This document shows, piece by piece, positions 17,420 to 26,208 of a stretch of DNA of 64,000 bases. This DNA comes from Streptomyces sp. NA04227. Its GTDB lineage: Bacteria > Actinomycetota > Actinomycetes > Streptomycetales > Streptomycetaceae. The stretch lies in assembly GCF_013364195.1 (NCBI RefSeq), contig NZ_CP054918.1:3957001-4021000 (forward strand), given 5' to 3'. The translations under genes were made by a program, and so were the position numbers. A model generated the notes under the pieces. The model was not told where the DNA came from, searched no databases, and saw only the letters and a program-made list of their open reading frames with translations. Each line of letters opens with the position of its first letter. The first letter of the stretch is position 1.

Positions 17420-18892
17420 GTGCCGAATGCCTACGAAGACACCCCCAGCGCCCTCAGCCAGGTACAGCATCGTGCTGTCAGCGAGCTTCTGAGGGTGTCC
17501 CCTGTCGCCGACGATCTTGCCCGACGATTCCAGCAGGCGGGCTTCACGCTCGCGCTGGTCGGCGGATCGGTACGGGACGCTCTGCTGGGGCGGCTCGGCA
17601 ACGACCTGGACTTCACCACCGACGCTCGCCCCGAGGACGTACTGAAGATCGTCCGGCCCTGGGCGGACGCCGTCTGGGAGGTCGGGATCGCCTTCGGCAC
17701 CGTCGGCGCGCAGAAGGAGGCCACGGTCGGGGACGCGCGGCAGCGCTTCGAGATCGAGATCACCACCTACCGCTCGGAGTCCTACGACCGCACCTCTCGC
17801 AAGCCCGAGGTCTCCTACGGCGACTCGATCGAGGAAGATCTGGTCCGCCGTGACTTCACCGTCAACGCCATGGCGGTGGCACTCCCCGAGAAGGAGTTCA
17901 TCGACCCGCATGGTGGTCTGCGCGACCTGGCGGAGCGCGTACTGCGGACCCCGGCCGCGCCCGAGGACTCCTTCTCCGACGATCCGCTGCGCATGATGCG
18001 CGCGGCCCGCTTCGCGGCTCAGCTCGACTTCGATGTCGCCCCGGACGTGGTGGCGGCGATGTCGGCCATGTCCGGCCGTATCGAGATCGTCTCGGCGGAG
18101 CGCGTCCGGGACGAACTCAACAAGCTGATCCTCTCCGCGCACCCCCGCAAGGGCCTCGGCCTCCTCGTCGAGAGCGGGCTCGCCGCGCACGTCCTGCCCG
18201 AGCTGCCCGCGCTCAGCCTGGAGCGTGACGAGCACCACCGTCACAAGGACGTCTACGAGCACTCGTTGATCGTCCTGGAGCAGGCGATCGACCTGGAGAC
18301 GGACGGCCCCGATCTGACGCTGCGCCTCGCCGCCCTGCTCCACGACATCGGCAAGCCGCGTACCCGTCGCTTCGAGAAGGACGGCCGGGTCTCCTTCCAC
18401 CACCACGAGGTGGTCGGCGCGAAGATGACGAAGAAGCGCATGACCCAGCTCAAGTACTCCAACGAGCTGGTGAAGGAGGTCTCCCGGCTCGTCGAACTCC
18501 ACCTGCGCTTCCACGGCTACGGCGAGGGCGAGTGGACGGACTCGGCGGTGCGCCGCTACGTACGCGATGCCGGGCCCCTGCTCGACCGTCTGCACAAGCT
18601 GACCCGCTCGGACTGCACCACGCGCAACAAGCGCAAGGCCAACGCCCTCGCGCGCACCTATGACGGCCTCGAAGAGCGCATCGCCCGTCTCCAGGAACAG
18701 GAGGAGCTGGATGCGATCCGCCCCGACCTGGACGGCAACCAGATCATGGAGACGCTCGGTGTGGGTCCGGGTCCGGCCATCGGCAAGGCGTACAAGTTTC
18801 TGCTGGAACTGCGGCTGGAGAACGGGCCGATGGAGCAGGACGCCGCTGTGAAGGCGCTCAAGGAGTGGTGGGCGGAGCAGCCTCAGGACTGA
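17420..18892 (+). CDS. pcnA: CCA tRNA nucleotidyltransferase
   Basis: This enzyme adds or repairs the 3' CCA end of tRNAs. The GTG at 17420 was chosen because it gives the conserved actinobacterial start (PNAYEDTPSALSQVQHRAV) and 490 residues; upstream codons are not family-like. The class II polymerase motif LVGGSVRDALLG with NDLDFTTDA lies near residues 45-68. An HD hydrolase domain follows (HSLIVLEQA, then LLHDIGKP near residue 306). It is divergent from the DUF6049 gene and ends just before two palindromic parS sites. Confidence 0.95.
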   Translation: MPNAYEDTPSALSQVQHRAVSELLRVSPVADDLARRFQQAGFTLALVGGSVRDALLGRLGNDLDFTTDARPEDVLKIVRPWADAVWEVGIAFGTVGAQKEATVGDARQRFEIEITTYRSESYDRTSRKPEVSYGDSIEEDLVRRDFTVNAMAVALPEKEFIDPHGGLRDLAERVLRTPAAPEDSFSDDPLRMMRAARFAAQLDFDVAPDVVAAMSAMSGRIEIVSAERVRDELNKLILSAHPRKGLGLLVESGLAAHVLPELPALSLERDEHHRHKDVYEHSLIVLEQAIDLETDGPDLTLRLAALLHDIGKPRTRRFEKDGRVSFHHHEVVGAKMTKKRMTQLKYSNELVKEVSRLVELHLRFHGYGEGEWTDSAVRRYVRDAGPLLDRLHKLTRSDCTTRNKRKANALARTYDGLEERIARLQEQEELDAIRPDLDGNQIMETLGVGPGPAIGKAYKFLLELRLENGPMEQDAAVKALKEWWAEQPQD

Positions 18893-18913
18893 GGCCGGCA
18901 GGTGACGGAGAGA

Positions 18914-18955
18914 CGAAGCGGCGCCATGTTTCACGTGAAACATGGCGCCGCTTCG
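18914..18955 (+). terminator. Perfect 42-bp palindrome containing parS 5
   Basis: A perfect 42-bp palindrome is centred exactly on parS (18928-18941). It starts 21 bp after the pcnA stop and can form a hairpin that may act as terminator. No T-run follows. Confidence 0.7.
18928..18941. promoter_or_regulatory. parS: parS site 5
   Basis: Exact GTTTCACGTGAAAC at the centre of a 42-bp perfect palindrome. Confidence 0.95.
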
Positions 18956-18961
18956 GGTTGC

Positions 18962-18995
18962 ACTGGTGGGTGTTTCACGTGAAACACCCACCAGT
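18962..18995. repeat. Perfect 34-bp palindrome containing parS 6
   Basis: A second perfect palindrome, 34 bp, is centred on parS 6. Its arms differ in sequence from those of the first palindrome, and it starts 6 bp after that one ends. Confidence 0.8.
18972..18985. promoter_or_regulatory. parS: parS site 6
   Basis: Exact GTTTCACGTGAAAC, 44 bp centre-to-centre from parS 5. Confidence 0.95.
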
Positions 18996-19057
18996 TACCC
19001 AGTACACCCGGAAGCTCAGCGCGGAGAACCCGAGGTTGGACGAGTTGTCGTTGGTGC

Positions 19058-19561
19058 TCAGAGCTTCTTCAGGCAGAGGAGGAAGTCCTCGCCGTCGCCG
19101 CGCTCGCTGTAGAAGTTCTCGAAGTCCTTGGTCTCCTTGGCGCACGCCTCGCTCGCCGCAATCGACGTGAGGTAGGTGCCCTTGACGCGGGCGGTCACCT
19201 TGTACTGTGCCTCGCTGCCCTCGCAGTCCACGACCTCGAGGTCCGGGTCGGTGTCGCTCTGGTTTCCACGGTGCATGCAGTCGCCGACCTTCGCGGTCTT
19301 CGCGTCATCCTTGCCGGCCACGTACCCGACGATCATCATGCCGCCCACCACGACAACGCCGACGATGCCGAGGATCATCTTGATCTTCTTCTTGTTGTTC
19401 GCCGGCGGCGGCACCGGAGCCCCCGGGAACGGGCTGCCCGGCTGCTGCGGGTAGGGAGCGGCGCCCATCGGAGCCGTCTGCCCGTAGGGGTTGCCGCCCT
19501 GCGGCTGGCCCGGGGGCGGGGTCTGGGCGAACGGGTTCTGGCCCTGGGGCGGAGTAGTCAC
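19058..19561 (-). CDS. Single-pass membrane protein with Cys-containing extracellular domain
   Basis: A 167-residue protein from the GTG at 19561. The longer open frame upstream is the shadow of the MFS gene. The N-terminal 65 residues are Pro/Gln/Gly-rich (NPFAQTPPPGQP type). One membrane segment lies around residues 70-92 (KKIKMILGIVGVVVVGGMMIVG) with a basic cytoplasmic flank. The external domain has four cysteines (GDCMH, VDCEG, EACAK, LLCLKK), suggesting two disulfides. It resembles actinobacterial LppU/SCO3897-type proteins of unknown function. It ends 63 bp from parS 6. Confidence 0.8.
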   Translation of the reverse strand: MTTPPQGQNPFAQTPPPGQPQGGNPYGQTAPMGAAPYPQQPGSPFPGAPVPPPANNKKKIKMILGIVGVVVVGGMMIVGYVAGKDDAKTAKVGDCMHRGNQSDTDPDLEVVDCEGSEAQYKVTARVKGTYLTSIAASEACAKETKDFENFYSERGDGEDFLLCLKKL

Positions 19562-19698
19562 GGGGGTCCCCCTCGAACGAGTGGCGCGATGGCGCGGAAG
19601 AACTCGCTTAGTGCTGCGCGGATAAGACTCGCGTAAAGCTAGCGGCCGCCTGTGCGAGGGTTCCAACCGAGGGGTGGTCTGTGGCACCGATGTGACAG

Positions 19699-20991
19699 TT
19701 ACCTGGAGGCAAAGCGGGCCATAGTCGCCGCAATGGACAGGTAGAGCAGTGCCACCACGAGGACGAGCGGTACGGAGCGTCCGTCCGGCGGGAGTATCAG
19801 GGCGGCGACTCCGGCGGCGGCGACGAAGCCGACGTTGAAGAGGACGTCGTAGACGGAGAAGACGCGGCCGCGGAACGTGTCGTCCACGACGGACTGCACC
19901 ACGGTGTCCGAGGCGATCTTGGAGCCCTGGGTGACCAGCCCGAGGACGAAGGCGGCGACGAGCAGCGGCAGGGGGGCGAAGGTCAGGCCGAGCGCGGGTT
20001 CGAGGAGGGCGGCCGCCGCGGCACAGGCCACGATCCAGCCGAGGGGCCCCAGCCTCCGTACGCCGCTGGGTGTCACGAGGGCCGCCGCGAAGAAGCCCGC
20101 GCCCGACACGGCCACCGCGAGGCCCAGCATCGCGAGCCCCCGGTCGGCACCGTTCTCGTCGGCGCCGACCGGCGGATCGGTCCAGGCGTACCGGCATAAC
20201 ATGAGCACCATGACGGTCAGCGCGCCGTAGCAGAACCGCATGACCGTCATCGCACCGAGGACCTGGGCGGCGACGCGTCGTTCGCGCAGATGGCGTACTC
20301 CGGCGAGCAGCCCGCGCGCCGTGTCCGCCAGCGCGGGCGCGAGCCCGGTGGGCCCCAACTCCCGTTCCGGACCGAGGAGTCCGCGTGCCATGCGCAACGA
20401 GGCGAGCGCGGCGCAGAGGTAGAGGGCCGCCCCGATGAGGACGAGGACGGAGTCGGAGTCGGAGAGGGTCAGCCGGACGAGGAAGGCCAGCGCGCCGCCG
20501 AGGATGGCCGCGAGCGTTCCGGCCGTGGGCGAGAGGGAGTTGGCGAGGACGAGGTGTTCCCGGTCGACGACGCGCGGCAGGGCGGCCGAGAGGCCGGCGA
20601 GGACGAAGCGGTTGACGCCGGTGACGGTCAGGGCCGAGGCGTAGAACAGCCAGTCCGGGGCCCGGTGCAGCATCAGTGCCGCCGTGGCACAGGCCAGTGC
20701 CGCCCGGAGCAGATTGCCGTACAGGAAGACCTGACGGCGCTGCCACCGGTCCAGGAGGACTCCGGCGAAGGGCCCGACGAGGGAGTACGGAAGGAGCAGG
20801 ACCGCCATGGCGGAGGCGATGGCGCCCGGCGAGGCCTGTTCCTCGGGGGAGAAGACGACATAGGTGGCGAGTGCCACCTGGTAGACGCCGTCCGCGCCCT
20901 GGGAGAGCAGGCGTACGGCGAGCAGACGCCGGAAGTTCCGCAGACGGAGCAGGGTGCGCAGATCGCCCACGACGGATCCCACAGCGGCCAT
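19699..20991 (-). CDS. MFS transporter
   Basis: A 430-residue major facilitator with about 12 hydrophobic segments. It carries the loop 2-3 signature in the form VGPFAGVLLDRWQRRQVFLYGN. The start at 20991 (MAAVGSVVGDLRTLL) is favoured because residues upstream of it are not family-like. The sequence resembles the MFS_3/enterobactin-exporter-like group, so the substrate is unknown. It is on the same strand as the gene downstream of it (137 bp away) and is separated from ino1 by a hairpin region. Confidence 0.88.
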   Translation of the reverse strand: MAAVGSVVGDLRTLLRLRNFRRLLAVRLLSQGADGVYQVALATYVVFSPEEQASPGAIASAMAVLLLPYSLVGPFAGVLLDRWQRRQVFLYGNLLRAALACATAALMLHRAPDWLFYASALTVTGVNRFVLAGLSAALPRVVDREHLVLANSLSPTAGTLAAILGGALAFLVRLTLSDSDSVLVLIGAALYLCAALASLRMARGLLGPERELGPTGLAPALADTARGLLAGVRHLRERRVAAQVLGAMTVMRFCYGALTVMVLMLCRYAWTDPPVGADENGADRGLAMLGLAVAVSGAGFFAAALVTPSGVRRLGPLGWIVACAAAAALLEPALGLTFAPLPLLVAAFVLGLVTQGSKIASDTVVQSVVDDTFRGRVFSVYDVLFNVGFVAAAGVAALILPPDGRSVPLVLVVALLYLSIAATMARFASR

Positions 20992-21090
20992 GGGGCTCAG
21001 CCTCACATATGGGGCCGTCCAAAGTGCCGAAGGCGGTCGCACACTTCCCAGTTGGAGGTTCCCAGTTGAACGATTTCGGCGGCAGGACGG

Positions 21091-21139
21091 CCCGGGAACG
21101 CACGAGGTCCCCGGGCGTCGTGCGTTCCCGGGGACCTCG
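21091..21139 (-). terminator. Overlapping hairpins downstream of ino1
   Basis: Two overlapping stems are possible. A 15-bp stem pairs 21091-21105 with 21118-21132, and a 13-bp stem pairs 21103-21115 with 21127-21139. They cannot both form. The region follows the ino1 stop on the minus strand and probably terminates that transcript. Confidence 0.65.
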
Positions 21140-21183
21140 GTGTGCTCAGGAGCGGCGGAACCGGTGGTCCGCCCGAGCTTTGG

Positions 21184-22266
21184 TCAGCGCTCGACCTCGC
21201 CCTTGATGAACTTCTCGACGTTCTCGTAGGCCTCGTCGTCGAAGTACTGCACCGGCGGGGACTTCATGAAGTACGAGGACGCGGAGAGGATCGGGCCGCC
21301 GATGCCGCGGTCCTTGGCGATCTTCGCGGCGCGCAGGGCGTCGATGATGACACCGGCCGAGTTCGGGGAGTCCCAGACCTCGAGCTTGTACTCAAGGTTC
21401 AGCGGGACGTCACCGAAGGCGCGGCCCTCGAGGCGGACGTAGGCCCACTTGCGGTCGTCGAGCCAGGCCACGTAGTCCGAGGGACCGATGTGGACGTTCT
21501 TCTCGCCCAGGTCGCGGTCGGGGATCTGCGAGGTGACGGCCTGCGTCTTCGAGATCTTCTTGGACTCCAGGCGCTCGCGCTCGAGCATGTTCTTGAAGTC
21601 CATGTTGCCGCCGACGTTCAGCTGCATGGTGCGCTCGAGGCGGACACCGCGGTCCTCGAACAGCTTCGCCATGACGCGGTGCGTGATGGTGGCGCCGACC
21701 TGCGACTTGATGTCGTCACCGACGATCGGGACACCGGCCTCGGTGAACTTGTCGGCCCACTCCTTGGTGCCGGCGATGAAGACCGGGAGGGCGTTGACGA
21801 AGGCGACCTTGGCGTCGATGGCGGCCTGGGCGTAGAACTTCGCCGCGTCCTCGGAGCCGACGGGCAGGTAGCAGACGAGGACGTCGACCTGCCTGTCCTT
21901 GAGGACCTGGACGACGTCGACCGGGGTCTCGGCGGACTCCTCGATGGTCTGCTGGTAGTACTTGCCCAGACCGTCGAGGGTGTGGCCACGCTGCACGGTC
22001 ACACCGGTGCTCGGCACGTCGCAGATCTTGATGGTGTTGTTCTCGCTGGCACCGATCGCGTCGGCCAGGTCGAGTCCGACCTTCTTGGCGTCCACGTCGA
22101 AGGCGGCGACGAAGTCCACGTCCTTGACGTGGTACTCACCGAACTGCACGTGCATGAGGCCCGGGACCTTGCTGTCCGGGTCGGCGTCCTTGTAGTACTC
22201 GACGCCCTGCACCAGCGAGGCGGCGCAGTTGCCCACGCCGACGATGGCTACACGAACCGATCCCAT
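21184..22266 (-). CDS. ino1: myo-Inositol-1-phosphate synthase
   Basis: Converts glucose-6-phosphate to inositol-1-phosphate with NAD, feeding phosphatidylinositol and mycothiol synthesis. The 360-residue protein starts at the ATG at 22266 ([21 protein letters not shown], with the NAD motif GxGxxA-like GVGNCA). It carries the actinobacterial family signatures [15 protein letters not shown] and [11 protein letters not shown]. It lies 59 bp downstream of the PadR gene on the same strand, so the regulator probably controls it, as in other streptomycetes. Confidence 0.95.
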   Translation of the reverse strand: MGSVRVAIVGVGNCAASLVQGVEYYKDADPDSKVPGLMHVQFGEYHVKDVDFVAAFDVDAKKVGLDLADAIGASENNTIKICDVPSTGVTVQRGHTLDGLGKYYQQTIEESAETPVDVVQVLKDRQVDVLVCYLPVGSEDAAKFYAQAAIDAKVAFVNALPVFIAGTKEWADKFTEAGVPIVGDDIKSQVGATITHRVMAKLFEDRGVRLERTMQLNVGGNMDFKNMLERERLESKKISKTQAVTSQIPDRDLGEKNVHIGPSDYVAWLDDRKWAYVRLEGRAFGDVPLNLEYKLEVWDSPNSAGVIIDALRAAKIAKDRGIGGPILSASSYFMKSPPVQYFDDEAYENVEKFIKGEVER

Positions 22267-22325
22267 TCCGGTTGCTCCCTGTGTTCTAGGTGTTCCTGGT
22301 TTGAGGCTCTGCGGGACGCAGACCC

Positions 22326-23006
22326 TCAAGTGGCGGTGCCGTCGGACGGATCCGGCCGGGAGCTGTCGCCCCGGTGCCCGGGCCGACCGCCCGTTGCCTG
22401 TGTGTCGTCCTGCCGGTCCGGGGCTGCCCCCGTACGGCGCTGGTCGCGTCCCGCCCGCTCGCTCTCGATCAGCTCGTTGAGCCAGCGCACTTCACGCTCC
22501 ACGGACTCCATGCCATGGCGCTGGAGTTCCAGCGTGTAGTCGTCGAGCCGCTCCCGGGTGCGGGCCAGCGAGGTCCGCATCTTCTCCAGCCGCTCCTCGA
22601 GCCGGCTGCGCCTGCCCTCCAGTACGCGCATCCGCACGTCCCGCGAGGTCTGACCGAAGAACGCGAAGCGTGCGGCGAAGGTCTCGTCCTCGTACGCGTC
22701 CGGTCCGGTCTGCGCGAGCAGTTCCTCGAAGTGCTCTTTGCCACTCGCGGTGAGCCGGTAGACGATCTTGGCGCGCCGCCCGGCGAGCGGTGCGGCGAGA
22801 GCGTCTTCCGTGGAGTTCCCGGGTTCCTCTGTCAACCAGCCGTTGGCCACCAGAGTCTTCAGACACGGATACAGCGAACCGTAGCTGAACGCGCGGAAGA
22901 CTCCGAGCGAGGTGTTGAGCCGTTTACGCAGCTCATAGCCGTGCATGGGGGACTCTCGCAGCAGGCCGAGCACCGCGAACTCGAGGATGCCGGACCGCCT
23001 GCTCAC
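22326..23006 (-). CDS. PadR family transcriptional regulator
   Basis: A 226-residue regulator with an N-terminal winged helix of PadR type ([24 protein letters not shown], then [16 protein letters not shown]). A C-terminal helical dimerisation domain follows ([22 protein letters not shown]). The GTG at 23006 gives the conserved start [11 protein letters not shown] 23-bp palindrome of PadR-operator type lies 71-93 bp upstream, suggesting autoregulation. It is probably co-transcribed with ino1, so it may sense a lipid or inositol-pathway signal; that is inference. Confidence 0.9.
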   Translation of the reverse strand: MSRRSGILEFAVLGLLRESPMHGYELRKRLNTSLGVFRAFSYGSLYPCLKTLVANGWLTEEPGNSTEDALAAPLAGRRAKIVYRLTASGKEHFEELLAQTGPDAYEDETFAARFAFFGQTSRDVRMRVLEGRRSRLEERLEKMRTSLARTRERLDDYTLELQRHGMESVEREVRWLNELIESERAGRDQRRTGAAPDRQDDTQATGGRPGHRGDSSRPDPSDGTAT

Positions 23007-23393
23007 TGGGCCTCCCCTCCGCGTTGCACCGCACTTCACCGACTCGTCGCCCATCGCGCTGCTACTTATCTCGCGCTGATGTATCGACTCGATACATCAC
23101 GACGATAGAACGGACCGAGGCATGCGACAAGAGGGGGGTTGGTGAACGGCGTCACATCTGGATTCGTCCCAAGCAACTTGCCTGGTTTGGTGCGAAGTTC
23201 AACGTTAGGGGGGTTTTGGCGGTGCGTAGTCTGGGCGCCATGCAGACCACTGGGAACCGTGTGACGCCAGACGGCGTCCTCGTCCTGGGTGCTGTGCGGG
23301 ACGTGACCACCGAGGCAGCACCCGCACTTCGGGGGAAGCCGCACATCCGCAGCCGTTCCAGGCGTACGCGCCTGCCCGAGGAGTAATCGTTCG
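23007..23393. other. PadR-PBP divergent intergenic region
   Basis: A 387-bp divergent control region. It contains the 23-bp operator at 23077-23099. The stretch 23100-23230 is less GC-rich than its surroundings and is where promoters for both genes are expected. A 48-codon frame (23240-23386) ends 7 bp before the PBP start but has no clear ribosome site. Confidence 0.55.
23077..23099. promoter_or_regulatory. PadR-type operator
   Basis: A perfect 11-bp inverted repeat, TGATGTATCGA and TCGATACATCA, separated by one base. It contains the ATGT...ACAT core known for PadR operators and sits between the padR-like gene and the divergent PBP gene. Confidence 0.75.
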
Positions 23394-26081
23394 ATGAGCG
23401 AGCACCGTCGCAAACCGCCGCAGCCGCACGGCGGCGGACGTGCCGCGGCCAGGCGTGGCACCTCCGGCACACCGTCAGGACATCGCGCGGAACCGCGCGG
23501 ACCCGAGCCCTCGGGTACCGCCGGAGCTGCGGCGACGCCGTACGGATCCGGAGCGCAAGGCAGCCCGCAGGAGCCCTACCAGGGGCGAGCCGCGGCACGC
23601 AAAGCAGCCAAGAACGCCGGGCGTGGCAAGAGGCGTGGGGCCGAGGCCGGTGGCGGAGCTGCCGGCGGCGCCGCGGGCGGCGCGGGACGTGGTGGCCCGG
23701 GAGGTCCGTCCGGACCTGGTGGGCCCGGACGCGGCAGGGGCCGTGGCGGCCCCCCGCCCAAGAAGCGCTTCATCGACTACCCGCGAGCGGGCAAGCAGGG
23801 CTACAAGCGCTGGGTGCCCTCGTGGAAGCTGGTCACCGGTACCTTCCTCGGCTTCATGGCCGGGCTGATGACGGCCGCGGGCATCGCGTACTCGATGGTG
23901 GAGATCCCGAAGGCCAAGGACGCGGCGCAGGCCGAGAACAACGTCTTCTACTGGGACGACAACACGCAGATGGCCGCGACCGGCGGTGAGACGAACCGCC
24001 AGATCGTCGGGTTCGAGGAGATCCCGGAGTCCATGCGGAACGCCGTGATCGCGGCCGAGAACGCCTCGTTCTACAGCGACAAGGGCGTCGACCCGATGGG
24101 TGTGGCGCGCGCCGTCGTCAACATGGCGAAGGGCGGGGAGACGCAGGGTGGTTCGACCATCACCCAGCAGTACGTGAAGAACACGTACCTGGACCAGAGC
24201 CAGACCCTCTCCCGCAAGACCAAGGAACTCTTCATCTCCATCAAGGTCGGCGCCAAGATGGACAAGGACGAGATCCTCGCCGGCTACCTCAACAGCGCCT
24301 ACTACGGGCGCAACGCCTATGGGATCCAGGCCGCCGCGCAGGCGTACTTCAAGGTTGACGCCAAGGACCTCTCCGAGGAGCAGAGCGTCTTCCTGGCCTG
24401 CATGCTGAAGGGTCCGAACCTCTACAACCCGGACGGCGGGGTCGGCAATGCGGCCAATCCGGACGACAACAGGAAGCGGGCCGAGGCGCGCTGGAAGTGG
24501 ATCCTCGACCGCGAGGTCGAGGTCGGCCGGATGAAGCCGCAGGAGCGGGCGAAGATCGTCAAGTTCCCCAAGCTGGAGAAGCAGGGCTCCACGCTGTCCG
24601 GCCAGACCGGCTATCTGATCGATGTCGCCAAGGACTACGTCATCAAGACGAGCGACATCACCGCCGAGCAGCTCGAACGCGGCGGCTATCGCATCTACAC
24701 CACCTTCAACAAGAAGAGGGTGGCGCAGATGGAGAAGGCGGTCCAGGCCACGAAGAAGGACTTCCTCGATCCCAAGAAGCGGCCGAAGACCGACGATCTG
24801 GTGCAGTTCGGCGGCGCCTCCGTCGACCCCAAGACCGGAGCGATCGTCTCGCTCTACGGTGGCGACGGTTACGACAAGGGCCACTACATCAACAACGCCA
24901 ACACCAAGGGCGTGCCGGTCGGGTCGACCTGGAAGCCGCTGGTCCTGGCCGCGGCCATGGAGCACGGCACGGTCCAGAGCGGCGAGGAGGGCATCTCGCC
25001 GAAGAGCCGGTACAACGGCAATGACCTGATCGTGATCAAGGACCGTAACGGCGATCCGATCAAGGGACCGGACGGCGAGCCCTTCCGGCAGAAGAACGAG
25101 AGCGCGGAGCCCTTCGGCAACGTCACCTTGACGAAGGCGATGGAGAAATCCATCAACACTCCCTTCGTCCAGCTCGGCATCGACGTCGGCCTGGACAAAA
25201 CACGGGACCTCGCGAAGAAGACGGGCATCCTCGAGGAGAGCTTCGACAAGGGCAACCTCAACAACGCCTCGTTCTCGCTGGGTACGTCGACGCCGAGCGC
25301 GATCCGGATGGCCGACTCGTACGCGACCTTCGCCAATTCGGGTGTGCACTACGAGCCCTACTCGGTCACCAAGGTCATCAAGGACAGCAAGCCGCTGCCG
25401 GAGTTCGACAAGCCGAAGTCGGAACTCGCGATGGACCCGAACACCGCGGACACCGTGACCGAGGTACTGGAGAACGTGGTCCAGAACGGCACCGGTAAGA
25501 AGGTCAAGGACATCGGCTTCCCGGTGGCGGGCAAGACCGGTACGACGGACAAGAACAAGTCCGCGTGGTTCGTCGGATACACCCGGGAACTGTCCACGGC
25601 CGTCACGCTGTTCCGTACCGACCCCAAGGAGGGCAAGCTCCTCTCCATGAACGGCACCGGTGGTGTCCCCTCCATCCATGGTGGTGACATTCCGGCGGTG
25701 ATCTGGAAGGAGTTCATGGCCCAGGCCATGAAGGACGTGGACGTCCCGGAGGAATTCCCGGAAGCCACGGACACGGGTGAGGTCGTGGGCCCGGTGCCCT
25801 CACCGACACCCACTCCCACGCCGAGTGACACCGCGACCGAGTCGCCAAGTCCCACCGAGGAAGAACCGAGCCCCTCGGAGACACCCGATCCCACGCCGAC
25901 GGAGACCTGTGATCCGTTCGACTGGAACTGCGGTGAGGACGGCGGAACCGATACCGGCGGCGGTGGTGATCCCGGCGGTGCCGATGGCGGAGTGACGCCG
26001 ACGCCCTCGGACACCGAGACAGATCCAGGCAACGGCAATGGGAACGGCAACGGTGGCCTCTTCGGAGGCAACGGCGGCTGA
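23394..26081 (+). CDS. Class A penicillin-binding protein (transglycosylase/transpeptidase)
   Basis: An 895-residue bifunctional peptidoglycan synthase. A basic Gly/Arg/Pro-rich cytoplasmic leader precedes a membrane anchor near residues 150-170. The GT51 domain has the catalytic region ENASFYSDKG near residue 222, then QGGSTITQQYVKN. The transpeptidase domain has STWK (Ser511), SIN near residue 586 and KTG near residue 714. A long acidic Pro/Thr/Ser tail follows with two cysteines (CDPFDWNC) and ends in Gly/Asn repeats. The ATG has a GAGGAG site. It is probably monocistronic, as a terminator hairpin follows. Confidence 0.95.
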   Translation: MSEHRRKPPQPHGGGRAAARRGTSGTPSGHRAEPRGPEPSGTAGAAATPYGSGAQGSPQEPYQGRAAARKAAKNAGRGKRRGAEAGGGAAGGAAGGAGRGGPGGPSGPGGPGRGRGRGGPPPKKRFIDYPRAGKQGYKRWVPSWKLVTGTFLGFMAGLMTAAGIAYSMVEIPKAKDAAQAENNVFYWDDNTQMAATGGETNRQIVGFEEIPESMRNAVIAAENASFYSDKGVDPMGVARAVVNMAKGGETQGGSTITQQYVKNTYLDQSQTLSRKTKELFISIKVGAKMDKDEILAGYLNSAYYGRNAYGIQAAAQAYFKVDAKDLSEEQSVFLACMLKGPNLYNPDGGVGNAANPDDNRKRAEARWKWILDREVEVGRMKPQERAKIVKFPKLEKQGSTLSGQTGYLIDVAKDYVIKTSDITAEQLERGGYRIYTTFNKKRVAQMEKAVQATKKDFLDPKKRPKTDDLVQFGGASVDPKTGAIVSLYGGDGYDKGHYINNANTKGVPVGSTWKPLVLAAAMEHGTVQSGEEGISPKSRYNGNDLIVIKDRNGDPIKGPDGEPFRQKNESAEPFGNVTLTKAMEKSINTPFVQLGIDVGLDKTRDLAKKTGILEESFDKGNLNNASFSLGTSTPSAIRMADSYATFANSGVHYEPYSVTKVIKDSKPLPEFDKPKSELAMDPNTADTVTEVLENVVQNGTGKKVKDIGFPVAGKTGTTDKNKSAWFVGYTRELSTAVTLFRTDPKEGKLLSMNGTGGVPSIHGGDIPAVIWKEFMAQAMKDVDVPEEFPEATDTGEVVGPVPSPTPTPTPSDTATESPSPTEEEPSPSETPDPTPTETCDPFDWNCGEDGGTDTGGGGDPGGADGGVTPTPSDTETDPGNGNGNGNGGLFGGNGG

Positions 26082-26125
26082 TCCTCACGGGGCAGGTCGC
26101 CACGGGCCGCCGCCTCACCGGTCGT

Positions 26126-26139
26126 GTTTCACGTGAAAC
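26126..26139. promoter_or_regulatory. parS: parS site 7
   Basis: Exact GTTTCACGTGAAAC between the PBP gene and the following terminator. Confidence 0.95.
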
Positions 26140-26173
26140 GAGGGCTGTCACACCAGGTGTGTGACGGCCCTCG
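26139..26173 (+). terminator. Terminator after the PBP gene
   Basis: A 15-bp stem with one G-U pair (26139-26153 with 26159-26173) and a 5-nt loop. It shares one base with parS 7 and lies before the GT87 start. Confidence 0.75.
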
Positions 26174-26208
26174 TGGCATGCCGGGGGCCGTACGGCAGGA
26201 TGGGCGCC

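Noticed and set aside
23240..23386. 48-codon frame upstream of the PBP gene
   Set aside because: No clear ribosome site and unremarkable composition; more likely untranslated leader.
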